Shown one piece after another: positions 1-8,756 of a DNA stretch of 25,088 nt. Under the pieces are notes generated by a model that was not told the DNA's origin, did not search any database, and saw only the letters and a list, made by a program, of their open reading frames with translations. The position numbers were made by a program, and so were the translations under genes. The number at the start of each line of letters is the position of its first letter. The first letter of the stretch is position 1. This DNA comes from Chara braunii (taxonomy: Eukaryota > Streptophyta > Charophyceae > Charales > Characeae): positions 2,355,521-2,380,608 of the forward strand of contig BFEA01000050.1 in NCBI GenBank assembly GCA_003427395.1, read 5' to 3'.

Positions 1-42
<42 letters not shown>
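1..42. repeat. Poly(T) tract at the window edge
   Basis: An uninterrupted T run opens the window. It could be the A tail of a minus-strand retrocopy whose body lies outside the window, but no body is visible here, so this is inference. Confidence 0.9.
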
Positions 43-46
<4 letters not shown>

Positions 47-438
47 GCAAAGTGGCTCCTTATCTGGGTGGTCAGTGTGATCCCCATGAAAGTGATAAGT
101 GCATTGCATCTCCCCTCTCCCACCCAACCCATCTACGTTGTTGTGTCCCCCCCCACCCCGATCTTCTTTTCTAACGACATTGGTATGTTGCCACATCACC
201 AGGCCAAGTCAGTAGGCCACGTCAGTAGCCACACGTCAAGAACATGTCAGGCATTGTCAGCTAACAGTCATGCCACGTCAGCAGCCAACCAGTGCCACGT
301 CAACAACAATTGGTCCGTTAGCCCCTGGCACCTGCGGTGCATGCCACCACTCATCTGCTCACAGACGGTTGATATGGATCAGCAATAAGGGGAAACTGAT
401 GAGGCCTATGAGGCCCGAGTATTGGACCACCCTGCTGA
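43..438 (+). other. Leader of the first gypsy element, with degenerate CCACGTCAGCAG-type repeats
   Basis: This stretch precedes the gag start. Positions 201-311 carry a degenerate tandem array of short units resembling CCACGTCAGCAG. A similar array precedes the second gag (14360-14490). I see no LTR-like sequence matching the 3' LTR that begins near 5995, so the 5' LTR is missing, diverged or outside the window. No convincing gene is present. Confidence 0.5.
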
Positions 439-1860
439 ATGGAGGAAGTGGGCGGATGCGGCCACAACCACACAGCAAAGGAGGGAGGAGCAGACAAAAG
501 AACAATCGCATCGCTGAGCAACAACAATTGGAAGACACAGATGCAACAAAGAAGGCTGCAGATCAACAACGACGAGCATGCCGAGACACACTTTTCGAAA
601 ATGAGGGGGGACTCAAATTACTCGCCGGCGAAAGGGCGGTAGCTGCCTAAGAGGAGAATAAATCCGATGATGTGCACGACAATCGTCGCAACCATGTTTA
701 AACATGTGACCGACGTGGTCGCCACATGTACAGCCTTGCAAGAGGACATCCTCTGCATCGACACACTGGTCAAAACACACGCTCAACTCATTGCCGACCT
801 GCATGACCGTGTGCGCCGACTGGAACAACAGCCTGCAGAAGCCACACCTGCCGGATCATCCAACTTCGGCTATCGCATCCACACTCTCGAACAGGAGGTA
901 GGCACCTTAAGGGACGACGTTCAACTTCAACAAGCAACAACATAACAACTCTCACAACATATCTGCGCAGTTGCCGCCGCTCCTCCTTTGACATCTCGCG
1001 ATCGCATACTAAGTTCGATGACATTCCGATCTTCTGCAGCGCATCGAAGACCGAGGCAGTTCCATGGTGGCGCCAATTTGATGTTCGTTTGGACACGTAC
1101 AAGGTGAGTGACCCCAAATGATATGCTTATTTATATCAGCAGTTGGGGCCCGAGTGTCAGGCATGGCTTGACAATATGTTGTCCTCGCACAAGGTCACCG
1201 TCTCCGAATTGCACAAACAGATCAGCTTCAAGTTGGCTGATCTCAAGGCAGCATGGCACAAGCGATTGCCAAGCGGAGATTGGATGGCCGAGTACCAACG
1301 CTTGGCATCCACGCTGGAACTACCGATGAACTTCACCGACATCAAATACTACTTCATTACGAGGTCGTGTCCGACATTGCAAAATGGTTTGACGCAAGTT
1401 GTGGAAACCCTCACCACAAGTGCGGAACTGTTCGACACGACCGCACAGATCATCGTGATGAACACGGAAGCCAAGAGTTTTGGCCATTCGTCTTCTGCGG
1501 GCCCGGGTAGAGATCAGCATCGGTCGAAAGTGGTTATGGTCGCGGCAACAACGCCACTCGACCCTTCAAACGAGGTTGCTTCTTCTGATGAGGAAGACAG
1601 ACTCGTAGCCGCCCGGGATGGTGGCCGCCCCGCCAAAGGTGGAGGACACGACAAATCCAAGACGAACACCGCTTCAAATCCCGGGCCCGGCGCAACAACC
1701 GAAGAACCTTGGACCCAGTACGGTCTCTCGGAAGGCGTATACTGAATATGCACGAAGTACCGTTATTGCTTGTGGTGCAACAACGACCTCCACGAGACGG
1801 TCGGTTGTCCCACAAAGGGCAAGGGAAAGGCCCATTCGGGAAAGTGAGCACGACCGAGAC
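439..1860 (+). pseudogene. gag: Gypsy gag (coiled-coil N terminus, capsid, CCHC zinc knuckle), broken
   Basis: Gag would form the virus-like particle and bind element RNA. The start is placed at the ATG at 439, which opens an acidic, glutamine-rich helical region. Heptad-like stretches such as LEQEVGTLRDD lie near 870-920. The capsid begins near 1009 with KFDDIPIFCSASKTEA and includes PWWRQFDVRL and a QAWLD motif. A perfect CX2CX4HX4C knuckle lies at 1767-1808. Breaks are a TAG at 640-642, a TAA at 943-945, a frameshift near 1005, and TGAs at 1119-1121 and 1743-1745. The capsid and knuckle share one frame, so this part is only stop-broken. The knuckle and the downstream pol make the assignment firm; the exact start is less certain. 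Confidence 0.88.
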
Positions 1861-2780
1861 TCCGAGAGTGATGCGACGACACTCTCGATGCCTTGGGAAC
1901 CAGTTGTCGCGCGAGCAACCTCCCTTAGTTCCGAGGCACCCGGGGAAGTCGTACGTCTTCTCATTCTCTATTCTTATGAGGACTATGTTGCTCGGCTCGT
2001 TCCTTCGCCGGGTTCTCATTCTCAAGGACAAGATGTGTGTACGGTTTCTTCTCCGTCCGGAAGCAGAGACAATTTACTGTCTTCAAATGCTTCTTCAAGG
2101 GATTCAGCGCGCGAGTTCAACATAGAGGTCTTGGATCTGTTAATGTCAAAGGATTTCGCAAGGGTTCCTCTCCCTACCACAACCCGCTTACCTAAACCAC
2201 AATGCGCAACACTTTACGCCGATCTCCACACATACTTAACCTTCTATGCACCACTGACTTCACGGATGGATGATGAAGTTGCGGTGGGGGACATCTTTGC
2301 GTATGTTACCAAGGTGGTCCGCGAGTTTCGCACGCAGCGGTACGACGACAACAACGCACCGCTCCTTTATGTCGACATCCAAGTTGGGCAAGCGTCCTGC
2401 AACGCTTTGCTCGATAGTTGTACGACTCGCAACTTTATGAGTCAGTCCTTTATTCAAAGAGTCAGCTTTGACGCACAAGTTCGAAGGAAGGCACACCCTA
2501 CAACGATCAAGTTGGCGGACGGTCGGACGCAACAACTCTTTGATCGCTACGTTGAGGTTGTACCGGTTTATTTCGCACCTCATGCATGCGAACCGATGAT
2601 GTTTGACGTCAGAAGGACACAAACTTGGACATTATTTTGGGGATGCCTTGGTTTGCAAGTGCCAATCAAACGGTCAACTTCCATCTGCGGACATTTACCG
2701 TTCGCGACGCCTTTGACGCCGAGGTGCGGTGTACAATTCCTCTTCCTCACCCTTCGATCCGGTGCCAAGTTGTGGAGAGA
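1861..2780 (+). pseudogene. Gypsy linker and retropepsin-like aspartic protease, broken
   Basis: After the knuckle comes a poorly conserved linker, then a protease. LLYVDIQVGQASCNALLD leads to the catalytic triplet and is followed by TRNFMSQSF. Canonical retropepsins have Asp-Ser/Thr-Gly. Here 2413-2421 encodes Asp-Ser-Cys, so the essential glycine is changed and activity is doubtful. The C-terminal strand motif DIILGMPWF appears only after a shift into another frame between about 2600 and 2620. The protease would cleave the gag-pol polyprotein. The domain call is firm. The 1861-2290 linker is recognised only by position. Confidence 0.85.
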
Positions 2781-2850
2781 AGGTTAACGGAGACCCTAAT
2801 TTTCAGATACCTAGGGCCTGAAAATGGGGGTCCCCGTTAACCATTTGTGG
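2770..2850. mobile_element. 75-bp foldback insertion in pol with TTGTGG direct repeats
   Basis: Two 25-base arms at 2782-2806 and 2818-2842 are inverted copies with three mismatches, separated by 11 bases. TTGTGG stands at 2770-2775 and again at 2845-2850. The offset is 75 bp, a multiple of three, and the flanking codons rejoin as expected for gypsy pol (CQVV followed by a lysine-phenylalanine-phenylalanine stretch). This looks like a miniature palindromic transposon with a 6-bp target duplication. A hairpin-driven duplication is the alternative. Confidence 0.7.
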
Positions 2851-4090
2851 TGATGGCCAAGTTTTTTCGGGCCATGTGTGCTTACCAGCGGACCGACGAG
2901 ATCGGCCTATGTTTTCCTCGAACCGTCGCGGTAGCCAACTCTTCATCCATGGACTCGAATTCAGACCCCCATGTGCTGCGGTTGCTTGACGAGCTCACCG
3001 ACATCTTCGAGTCTCCTACTAGTGTGGTGCCGGATCGACCAATCTCCCATGAGATCATTCTTGAGGCCGGTGTCGTGTTACCGAAAGGTTGCATCTATCG
3101 CATGAGCGAGGAGGGGCTCGTGGTTCTCCGCGCTCAACTCGATGACTTATTGGAGAGGGGTTGGATCTACCCTAGTAGCTCACCAGCCTCACCATATGGT
3201 ACGCCTGTTCTCTTTGCACGGAAGCAGAACAAGGATCTACGCTTGTGCATCGACTATCGCAAGGCGACGCAAGCTCAACGCGCAAACCGTTGTCGTCCCC
3301 GAGTTGTCTCTAAAAGGTTAAAAGTCTAAGTTTCTCCTGCGTGACACGGCCAAGAGGGCCCTCGCTCGCGCGGGGGCCGATGCGCTCGACACCGTCAAGA
3401 ATGTGGGGCCTCTTCCTCGTATCGACGATCTACTTGAGCGTTTGGGCGGCGCAAAGTATTTCTCAAAGTTGGATTTCAAGTCGGGCCATCATCAAATTTC
3501 GATAAGCCCGCAAGATCGCTGCAAATCCGCGTTCAAGACGCGGTACGGGCATTTTGAGCGGGTCATCATGACTTTTGGCCTCACCAATGCCTCAACAATT
3601 TTTCAAGGAGCGATAACCAACGAGTTTCGCTCGATGTTGGACTGGTTTGTGCGGGTTTACTTACTATAGACGACACTCTCGTCTATAACCGGACCTTGGA
3701 GGATCATCTCGAGCATCTTCGTTGCGTATTGGAGACGCTCCATTGTGCCAAGTACAAAGTCAACCGCGACAATTGCAAATTTGTACGGTAAGAGTTGGAG
3801 TACTTGGGCCATTTCGTCACACCAGAGCACATTAGTTCGTTATCGGATGAAATTCAAGTCGTCTAAGACTGGTCAGAAGCAAGGAACGTCATGCACGTCC
3901 GTTCATTTCTTGGCCTGCCCGGCTACTATCGTCGCTTTATTAAAAGCTATGCGAAGATCTCGGCCAATTTAAACAAGCTTCAATGCGAGGATCGACCGCT
4001 CGACTTTGATGACGATGCGCGGGCTTCCTTTTTGGCCCTCAAAGCCGCTTTGCTATTCCCGGAGATCTTGCACATCTACGACCCGCTGTT
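2851..4090 (+). pseudogene. Gypsy reverse transcriptase, broken at the active site
   Basis: The fingers appear as ISHEIILEAGVVLPKG, RGWIYPSSSPASPYGTPVLF and DLRLCIDYRK. Motif A is KLDFKSGHHQI near 3465-3500, and motif B is FGLTNAS near 3575-3595. The YLDD box is split: Tyr-Leu codons end at 3663, five extra bases fill 3664-3668, and Asp-Asp follow at 3669-3674 in a new frame. The extra bases also create a TAG. A 105-bp insertion separates the fingers from motif A. The thumb and connection (FLGLPGYYRRFIKSY, 3903-3950) lie in the later frame, with two TAA stops before them. The enzyme copied element RNA into DNA; this copy cannot. Confidence 0.93.
3291..3395. other. 105-bp in-frame insertion within RT, flanked by ACCGT
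   Basis: Gypsy RT normally reads from the CIDYR fingers through LN..TVKN..PLPRIDDLL without a gap. Here the threonine-valine codons are split: ACCGT at 3286-3290, 100 foreign bases, then ACCGT again at 3391-3395 leading into KNVGPLPRIDDLL. The net 105 bp is 35 codons and includes one TAA. A 10-base insertion lies just upstream at about 3264-3273. The origin of the insert is unknown. Confidence 0.65.
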
Positions 4091-4500
4091 GCCAACGCGT
4101 GTCACTACGGATGCGTCCGGCTATGGCATAGGTGTCGTCCTCGAGCAACACAATGGCGAGGATTGACACCTCATCGAATACTTTAGCAAGAAAGTGTTCG
4201 TCGTGCACTTGATTGACTACGCACGGAAGGGGTTGTTAGCCTTCGTACACACGCTTAAGCGGTGGCGACATTTTCTTCTCGGTTGAAGTCAATTCCGATG
4301 GGTAACGGATAACAATCCGTTGTTTTCTACAAGACCCAAGACACGGTCAATGGCACCATTGCCCGTTGGATGCCATGGATGGCTTTCATCGACCAGTGTA
4401 ACATTTTCCCCGATCACATCCTGAAAAAGTCCAACTGTTTTGCGGATGCTCTTTCACGACGTCCGGACCATTGTACCACAGTTTACTCGACTTTCGAGAG
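4091..4500 (+). pseudogene. Gypsy RNase H, broken
   Basis: TTDASGYGIGVVLEQ gives the first catalytic aspartate. ARKGLLAFVHTLKRWRHFLLG supplies the helix with its expected glutamate replaced by glycine in ARKGL. WVTDNNPL gives a later aspartate, and FADALSRRPD closes the domain. TGA codons at 4164-4166 and 4284-4286 stand where gypsy relatives usually have arginine before HLIEYFSKK and after HFLLG. A frameshift near 4325 moves the reading frame. RNase H would remove the RNA strand of the RNA:DNA hybrid. Confidence 0.88.
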
Positions 4501-4639
4501 CGATGATGACTTGCGGGACAGCGTCAGCTGCAGCTACCAAGCCGACCCCGAGTTTTGTGACAAGTACACAAATTGTTCCTCTTCAAATCCAGCGTCATCG
4601 CACTATCGGATCCAAGAGGGATATTTACTCATCCACTCA

Positions 4640-5690
4640 TAGGGGAAGGATGTTCTTTGCGTGCCAAGTGATTTACACTTGCGTACGCGGCTTCTTGGCG
4701 AGTTCCACGATGCTCCAGCCACCGGACACTTTGGAGTCAATCGTACGATTGGCCGACTTCACGAGCATTTTTTTGGTGGCCCGGCCTTTTCGGCGACGTC
4801 ACATGCTATTGCGAGTCATGCGAGGTTTGCCGATGTTGCAAATCCCGCAATCATCGTCCGTACGACGAGTTGCGACCATTACCGGCCCCCTTGAGACCAG
4901 GCCGTTCCCGAAGCACATGGCCGGTGTGGATGAAATTCTCACGGTGGTCAATCGACTCACCAATTTTGCCATGTGTTTGTCTTGCCACTATCACACCAAG
5001 GCACCGGAATTGGCCGAGGTTCTTTACGTTGGTTGGATTCGAACCAAGGGTTACCCCAAGGAGATCGTTTGCGAACATGACACTCGGTTCATGTCCGATT
5101 TTTGGTTGGCTGATGGCCAAATGGAGAGGGCGCATCAGACTGCACAGGTTCTTCTTCGCACTCTCATCCGTCCCGGCCAAAAAGCTTAGGTTGAGTGGTT
5201 ACCGGATGTCGAGTTGGCATACAACTCCTCCATTCACCCGGGTATCAGGATGTCGCCCTTTGAGTTCGAGCATGGCTCGCAGGTCACTTCTCCGTTGGAC
5301 ACGATTATCCCTCGGGCGGCCGAGAGCGACAACCACCTTCTCTTCATTCATCGGACGCAAGAGCTTCTTGCCAAGGCACGCGATCAGATGTCGAAGACAC
5401 AACAACGTATAAGCCAACAGGCCAATCGCCAGCGTCGTCCTTGTCCATTCCGAGCCGGCGACCTCGTATGGGTATCCGCCGCAAAATTCAGCCTCAAGCA
5501 AGATATCTTGCGCAAGCTCCTTCTGAAATGGATGGGGCCCTGGCTCATCGTGGCACCCGCTAGGGATGCACCCGAAGGACCTTCATTTGTCATTCAGGTG
5601 CCTGCCCATTTGCCCGTCTACCCAGTCTTTCATTGTTCCAAGTTACCTCTGTTCACTTCAGCGGAACACGACGACTTTCCCGGGACCCGG
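4640..5690 (+). pseudogene. Gypsy integrase, missing part of its catalytic core
   Basis: The zinc-binding module shows FHDAPATGHFGVNRTIGRLH, with its histidines near 4700-4725. The partner cysteines (CYCESCEVC, near 4804-4830) lie in another frame. The core starts abruptly at PFPKH. The usual segment carrying the first catalytic aspartate just before it is absent. HDTRFMSDFW (near 5075-5105) marks the second acidic site, but it is followed almost at once by DGQMERAHQTAQ, so about 33 codons between the second Asp and the Glu are gone. The C-terminal module (AGDLVWVSAAKFSLKQD, then KWMGPW) is intact in one frame, 5214-5693. This copy cannot integrate DNA. Confidence 0.9.
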
Positions 5691-5983
5691 TGACGATCGC
5701 AAGACCCACCCTCTATGGACGGTTTTCAAGACGTTGGCAACATCATCTCCCAATGAAGGTATGGCGACAGGCCGACAGAGTACCTGGTACATTTTTCTTA
5801 TGCAGCCATAAGGCTGACCATTGGTTGATCCGTGCGGAACTTCAGGCAACAGCCCCCGACGTTCTCACACGTTATGAACGCAAGCTACAAGGCAAAACGG
5901 TACCTCCAGCTCCACGTCGTACCCGCTTTCAGGTTCCGCCACTGGGTTGTCAGCTTCGCCCTCGACCCGGCTTGACTTCCTAA
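5690..5983 (+). pseudogene. Chromodomain-like integrase tail, frameshifted
   Basis: Beyond the integrase GPY/F-type module, one frame reads PTEYLVHF near 5774-5800. Another frame continues SHKADHWLIRAELQATAP and then LTRYERKLQG to a stop near 5983. Tyr-Leu-Val-x-Phe followed by a Trp and an Ala-Glu-Leu helix matches the outline of the integrase chromodomains that steer chromoviruses to heterochromatin. The aromatic cage is incomplete and the frame is broken, so this is a moderate call. Confidence 0.6.
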
Positions 5984-5994
5984 GGAGGGGGTGG
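5982..5994 (+). promoter_or_regulatory. Polypurine tract of the gypsy element
   Basis: AAGGAGGGGGTGG lies directly after the pol stop and directly before TGTTAC. This is the expected primer site for plus-strand DNA synthesis, placed immediately upstream of the 3' LTR. Confidence 0.8.
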
Positions 5995-6740
5995 TGTTAC
6001 ATGCTGCGCCTTCACACAGGACCCATCAGGGGCCCGACGGTTGCTGAGGGGGCCCCAGGCCGCGTGCCCTTCAGACACGCGCCTTGGAGGCCCACAGAGG
6101 CCCTTAGGCCGCAGGTACGGATTTGCGGCAGCATTTATTTATTTTTGTTAGCTGTCCTATTTTTGTCTGTTCAGATGTCGTTTCGGACTTGCAGTCCAGG
6201 AGGCAGGGCCTGCTGGGCCAGGTGCAGGGTCTGCATGTCCGGTCGGGACTCAGACCCGAGGGGCCCACGTTTTTGGGCAGGGCCAGAAGCACACGGAGGC
6301 AAACCGGCCGGCCCAGCGCTGTATACAGCTGGGCGATGGCCATGGCAGACACACAGTTTGAGTAGCTCACTTCTTGGGTGACACGCTGCTGGAGCAGCGC
6401 TGGGGCTACAGCGCTACACACAGATAGAGGTAGAGGCGTAGGTAGGCAGAGGGGTGTAGTACATACCTGCAGCGGCAGACTTACCTGGCGCCATAGATGG
6501 GACTGCGCGCGGCAACCTGCACGTGACGACGACGACGATGGTCAGTCCAGCGGCCGTTCCCTGCAGGTGAGACCAAGAGGAGGACGATATCTTCTTCTTC
6601 GTCGTCTTCTTCTTCTTCTTCTCCATCTCTCCTCCCTCCTATCTTCTTCTTCTTCTTCTTCTTCTTCTTCTTCTTCTTCTTCTTCTTCTTCAGAGAGAGT
6701 ACAGGCAGAGGTTACATTGGGCATTCGGCCCAGGATTTGA
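5995..6740 (+). repeat. 3' LTR of the gypsy element (start clear, end not resolved)
   Basis: The LTR begins TGTTAC after the polypurine tract. No second LTR is present for comparison, so the right end is a guess. The sequence is G/C-rich and non-coding, and includes a long TTC microsatellite. CCGACA near 6746-6751 is one possible CA-type terminus, and GTATACAAGGCA near 7302-7313 is another. Confidence 0.55.
6591..6691. repeat. (TTC)n microsatellite
   Basis: An interrupted CTT/TTC array runs 6591-6622 and a pure array runs 6643-6691, inside the presumed LTR. Predicted polyserine or polyglutamate ORFs over it are artefacts. Confidence 0.97.
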
Positions 6741-7171
6741 TCCGACATTTCTGTGGCAGACATTGATTGCACACTCAGCAAGGGACTATTTTTGGACTTC
6801 GCTATCGCAATCTTGGTCTTCTCCCTCGCCTCCATGTTCGTCTCGCCTCTCCCCCCCATCTCTCATCCGTGGTATCTCCATGTGCGTGTACAAGGAGGGA
6901 CCTTTCTTTGTCTGTATGTGGTCCCTCCTCCCTCTCTCACATGTGTGATGTATGATGGGATGCCGCGTCAGTACCAGACAGGTCAGGTCATATCTTTGAG
7001 TCTTCCATTGCGCTACATTGTGCTATTTTGTATGTATCGGGATGTACATTGCTTCTTGATGCTTGGCTGACATTGCATTGTCCATTCTAGTCCTTTTCAT
7101 CACTCTGCGGATCCTTGGCTCCATATACATTGCCCAACTGGGCATGTATGACAGTATGAGTGTGTGTGTGT

Positions 7172-7220
<49 letters not shown>

Positions 7221-7367
7221 CTTCAAGGCAGAGGCTGACTGAAAGGAAAAGGAACACACGAACGCAGGCAATTCACACACACCTGCCAGGCTCCGCTCCA
7301 GTATACAAGGCAGTAGGCTTTTGTTTTCTCTTTTTCTTGATTTTTTTTTCTTTCTCTTTTTTGAAGT
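6741..7367. other. Non-coding stretch with one perfect 10-bp hairpin and a (GT)n tract
   Basis: No gene is supported here. AGGAGGGACC at 6893-6902 is the exact inverse of 6920-6929, with a 17-base loop. A (TG)n run occupies 7160-7218. A pyrimidine-rich tract (7319-7360) leads into the next element. Part of this stretch may be the remainder of the 3' LTR. Confidence 0.5.
7160..7218. repeat. (TG)n microsatellite
   Basis: A dinucleotide TG array with a single TA interruption near 7175. Confidence 0.97.
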
Positions 7368-8414
7368 ATGTCACATTTCTATTATCCAACTCCACAAGAC
7401 CGGGGGGAGCCCAACTCCCGAATGACTTACCCGCCTGAGTCCCCTCCTCCCTTCCTCCCCAGGCCGGGGAACTGATGCAGTCAACTCAACCCACCCCAAC
7501 GCCTGATCAAACACCGCCTCCCCTGCCCAACGACCTGCCCCCGGTGTCGCCACAGCCTCCCCCCCAACTTCCGATGGTTCCCCCCCCTCTCGTGCCGCCA
7601 CCACNCCCGGCCCTCCCGGTGGACACCGCCCCCCCGACCCCTCCCGCTCCCCCTTCTATACCTACGGCCCCTTAACCGTTCACTCCCCCCCCAACCCCCC
7701 CCACTCCCAGTCAACCCCCGCCCCCTAACCCCTACCCTCCTGAACCTGCTGGGCTCGCCGCCCCGTTCCCCAGCAACCCCCATCGAGCCAGCTGAGCAGA
7801 CCAAGTACCGTGAGGCGCAGGGTGACAGCACAGAAGACAGCTGCAACTTGAGCGGCCACCTGCACAAGGATGGCCAGTTAATGCTGCGATCTCTACCACA
7901 GGGGGAGAGACAACGACAAAGGAGGACAACCAAAAACAAGCTACCACAACATAGTCAGAGGTCCTACATGGAGGCCTGCTCAATACAGAGACTGAGACCA
8001 GGCAACCAGGTTCCCCCTGAACTACACAAAGACGGAAGAGGAAAGATGGAAGCAGGAGCACCCCAACAGCAGGAGCTGGATCCTCTGAACAATAGACCTC
8101 TTAACAGCGGCACCAGAAGAGGAGGAAGGAGGAATTCAGCAATAAACATAGCAGGAACAACTGGGCCCTTCAGCAGTACGAAGGCCCACAAGCAGGACAA
8201 TAGCATAACAACTGGGACACTAGACCCGGTTTCAGCAAACTCAACATTGTCTTGTAATATTTGGGACGCTGGACCCGGTTTCCAGCAAGTGCAGCTCCCC
8301 ACCAATAGATGGAGCCTTCACCCAAGGGACCACTTGAGGGAGATGCTCTTATCACTCTCCCAAGTGTCGCCCTCGACAGAAGTTTTCATTTAAGAAAAAA
8401 AGAAAAAAAAAAAG
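7368..8414 (+). mobile_element. Short non-LTR-like element: proline-rich ORF plus structured LINE 3' end
   Basis: An ATG at 7368 opens MSHFYYPTPQDRGEPNSRMT, then a proline-rich region that needs a frameshift near 7470 (PTPTPDQTPPPLPNDLPP). One ambiguous base (N) lies at 7605. A Gln/Arg/Gly-rich open frame runs about 7680-8390. The end carries the three-hairpin block shared with LINE ends at 20466 and 22538, and an A-rich tail at 8394-8414. No RT, nuclease or zinc-finger motif is visible. An internally deleted LINE that kept ORF1-like sequence and the 3' end recognised by the RT is a reasonable inference. I cannot name the ORF, and no target duplication was found. Confidence 0.5.
8263..8414 (+). 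repeat. LINE 3'-end block, copy A (three hairpins and A tail)
   Basis: Hairpin 1 pairs 8268-8273 with 8281-8286. Hairpin 2 pairs GCTCC 8294-8298 with GGAGC 8311-8315. Hairpin 3 pairs 8331-8335 and 8338-8343 with 8356-8361 and 8362-8366 around the loop TGCTCTTATCA. An A-rich tail follows. A partial extra copy of hairpin 1 lies just upstream at 8207-8235. Confidence 0.8.
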
Positions 8415-8580
8415 ACTGGGGTGCATGCCCCACTTGTTGAAGTTTCGTTCAGGTTTCAAGTATTTTTCAACGTTGTCACACTGTGTTGAGTTGATAGTTG
8501 ATAAAAGGAACAAGAATCAAAACAAGTCAGAAGACAAGTTGAAATTCAAGTTCGTCCATGACAAAGTCGTGAAAAAAGAC

Positions 8581-8707
8581 AGTCGTCTCATTCTCCGTAA
8601 GATAGATAGGAAGGATTAATAACACACGAGAGATGGCGTCCCCCAGTCGTCTCATTCTCCGTAAGATATATAGGGAGGATTAATAACACACGAGAGATGG
8701 CGTCCCC
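8581..8707. repeat. 64/63-bp tandem duplication in the left pLTR
   Basis: Both units begin AGTCGTCTCATTCTCCGTAA and end GGCGTCCCC. The second differs by a few substitutions (for example ATATAT for ATAGAT). The right pLTR has a single unit at 13681-13743. Confidence 0.95.
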
Positions 8708-8756
8708 GACGCCGTTTCGGCAACAGCCACGTTGCCTCTTCAGGGGGTTCACCGCC
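8699..8756 (-). ncRNA. Type I hammerhead ribozyme in the pLTR
   Basis: Read on the minus strand, the core CUGAAGA occupies 8743-8737. Stem II (GGCAAC/GUUGCC, 6 bp, loop GUGGCU) spans 8736-8719. GAAA lies at 8718-8715. A minimal stem III (C8714-G8710, loop GGC) ends in GUC, with predicted cleavage between 8708 and 8707. Stem I pairs CCCC 8747-8744 with GGGG 8707-8704, then continues beyond a GAA internal loop with five more pairs and one bulge (8756-8751 with 8703-8699). All invariant core bases are present. A very short stem III is typical of Penelope-element hammerheads, which are thought to act best as dimers. Its role would be to cut element RNA into units. Confidence 0.87.

Larger units (their letters stand above)
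439..5983 (+). mobile_element. Ty3/gypsy chromovirus-type LTR retrotransposon, internal region, dead
   Basis: The domain order gag, CCHC knuckle, aspartic protease, reverse transcriptase, RNase H, integrase, chromodomain-like tail is that of a Ty3/gypsy chromovirus. It is followed by a purine-rich tract and a TGTTAC LTR start. All domains lie on the plus strand, but the reading frame changes several times and many in-frame stops occur, so no full polyprotein can be made. Two short in-frame insertions with small direct repeats sit inside pol. Only one LTR start is seen. Confidence 0.93.

Noticed and set aside
396-425. A second hammerhead-like core (CTGATGA with a GGCC/GGCC stem) in the gypsy leader
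   Set aside because: The GAAA box reads GAGT, and no stem I partner or NUH site could be placed. Likely coincidence.
6378-6859. Polyserine and polyglutamate ORFs over the TTC array
   Set aside because: They are translations of a microsatellite in both strands with no domain.
8708-8715. Alternative fold of the ribozyme with a 6-bp GGCGTC/GACGCC stem III and AUC cleavage
   Set aside because: It leaves no stem I and needs a C-A mismatch next to the core. The GUC fold gives a full stem I, so it was preferred.
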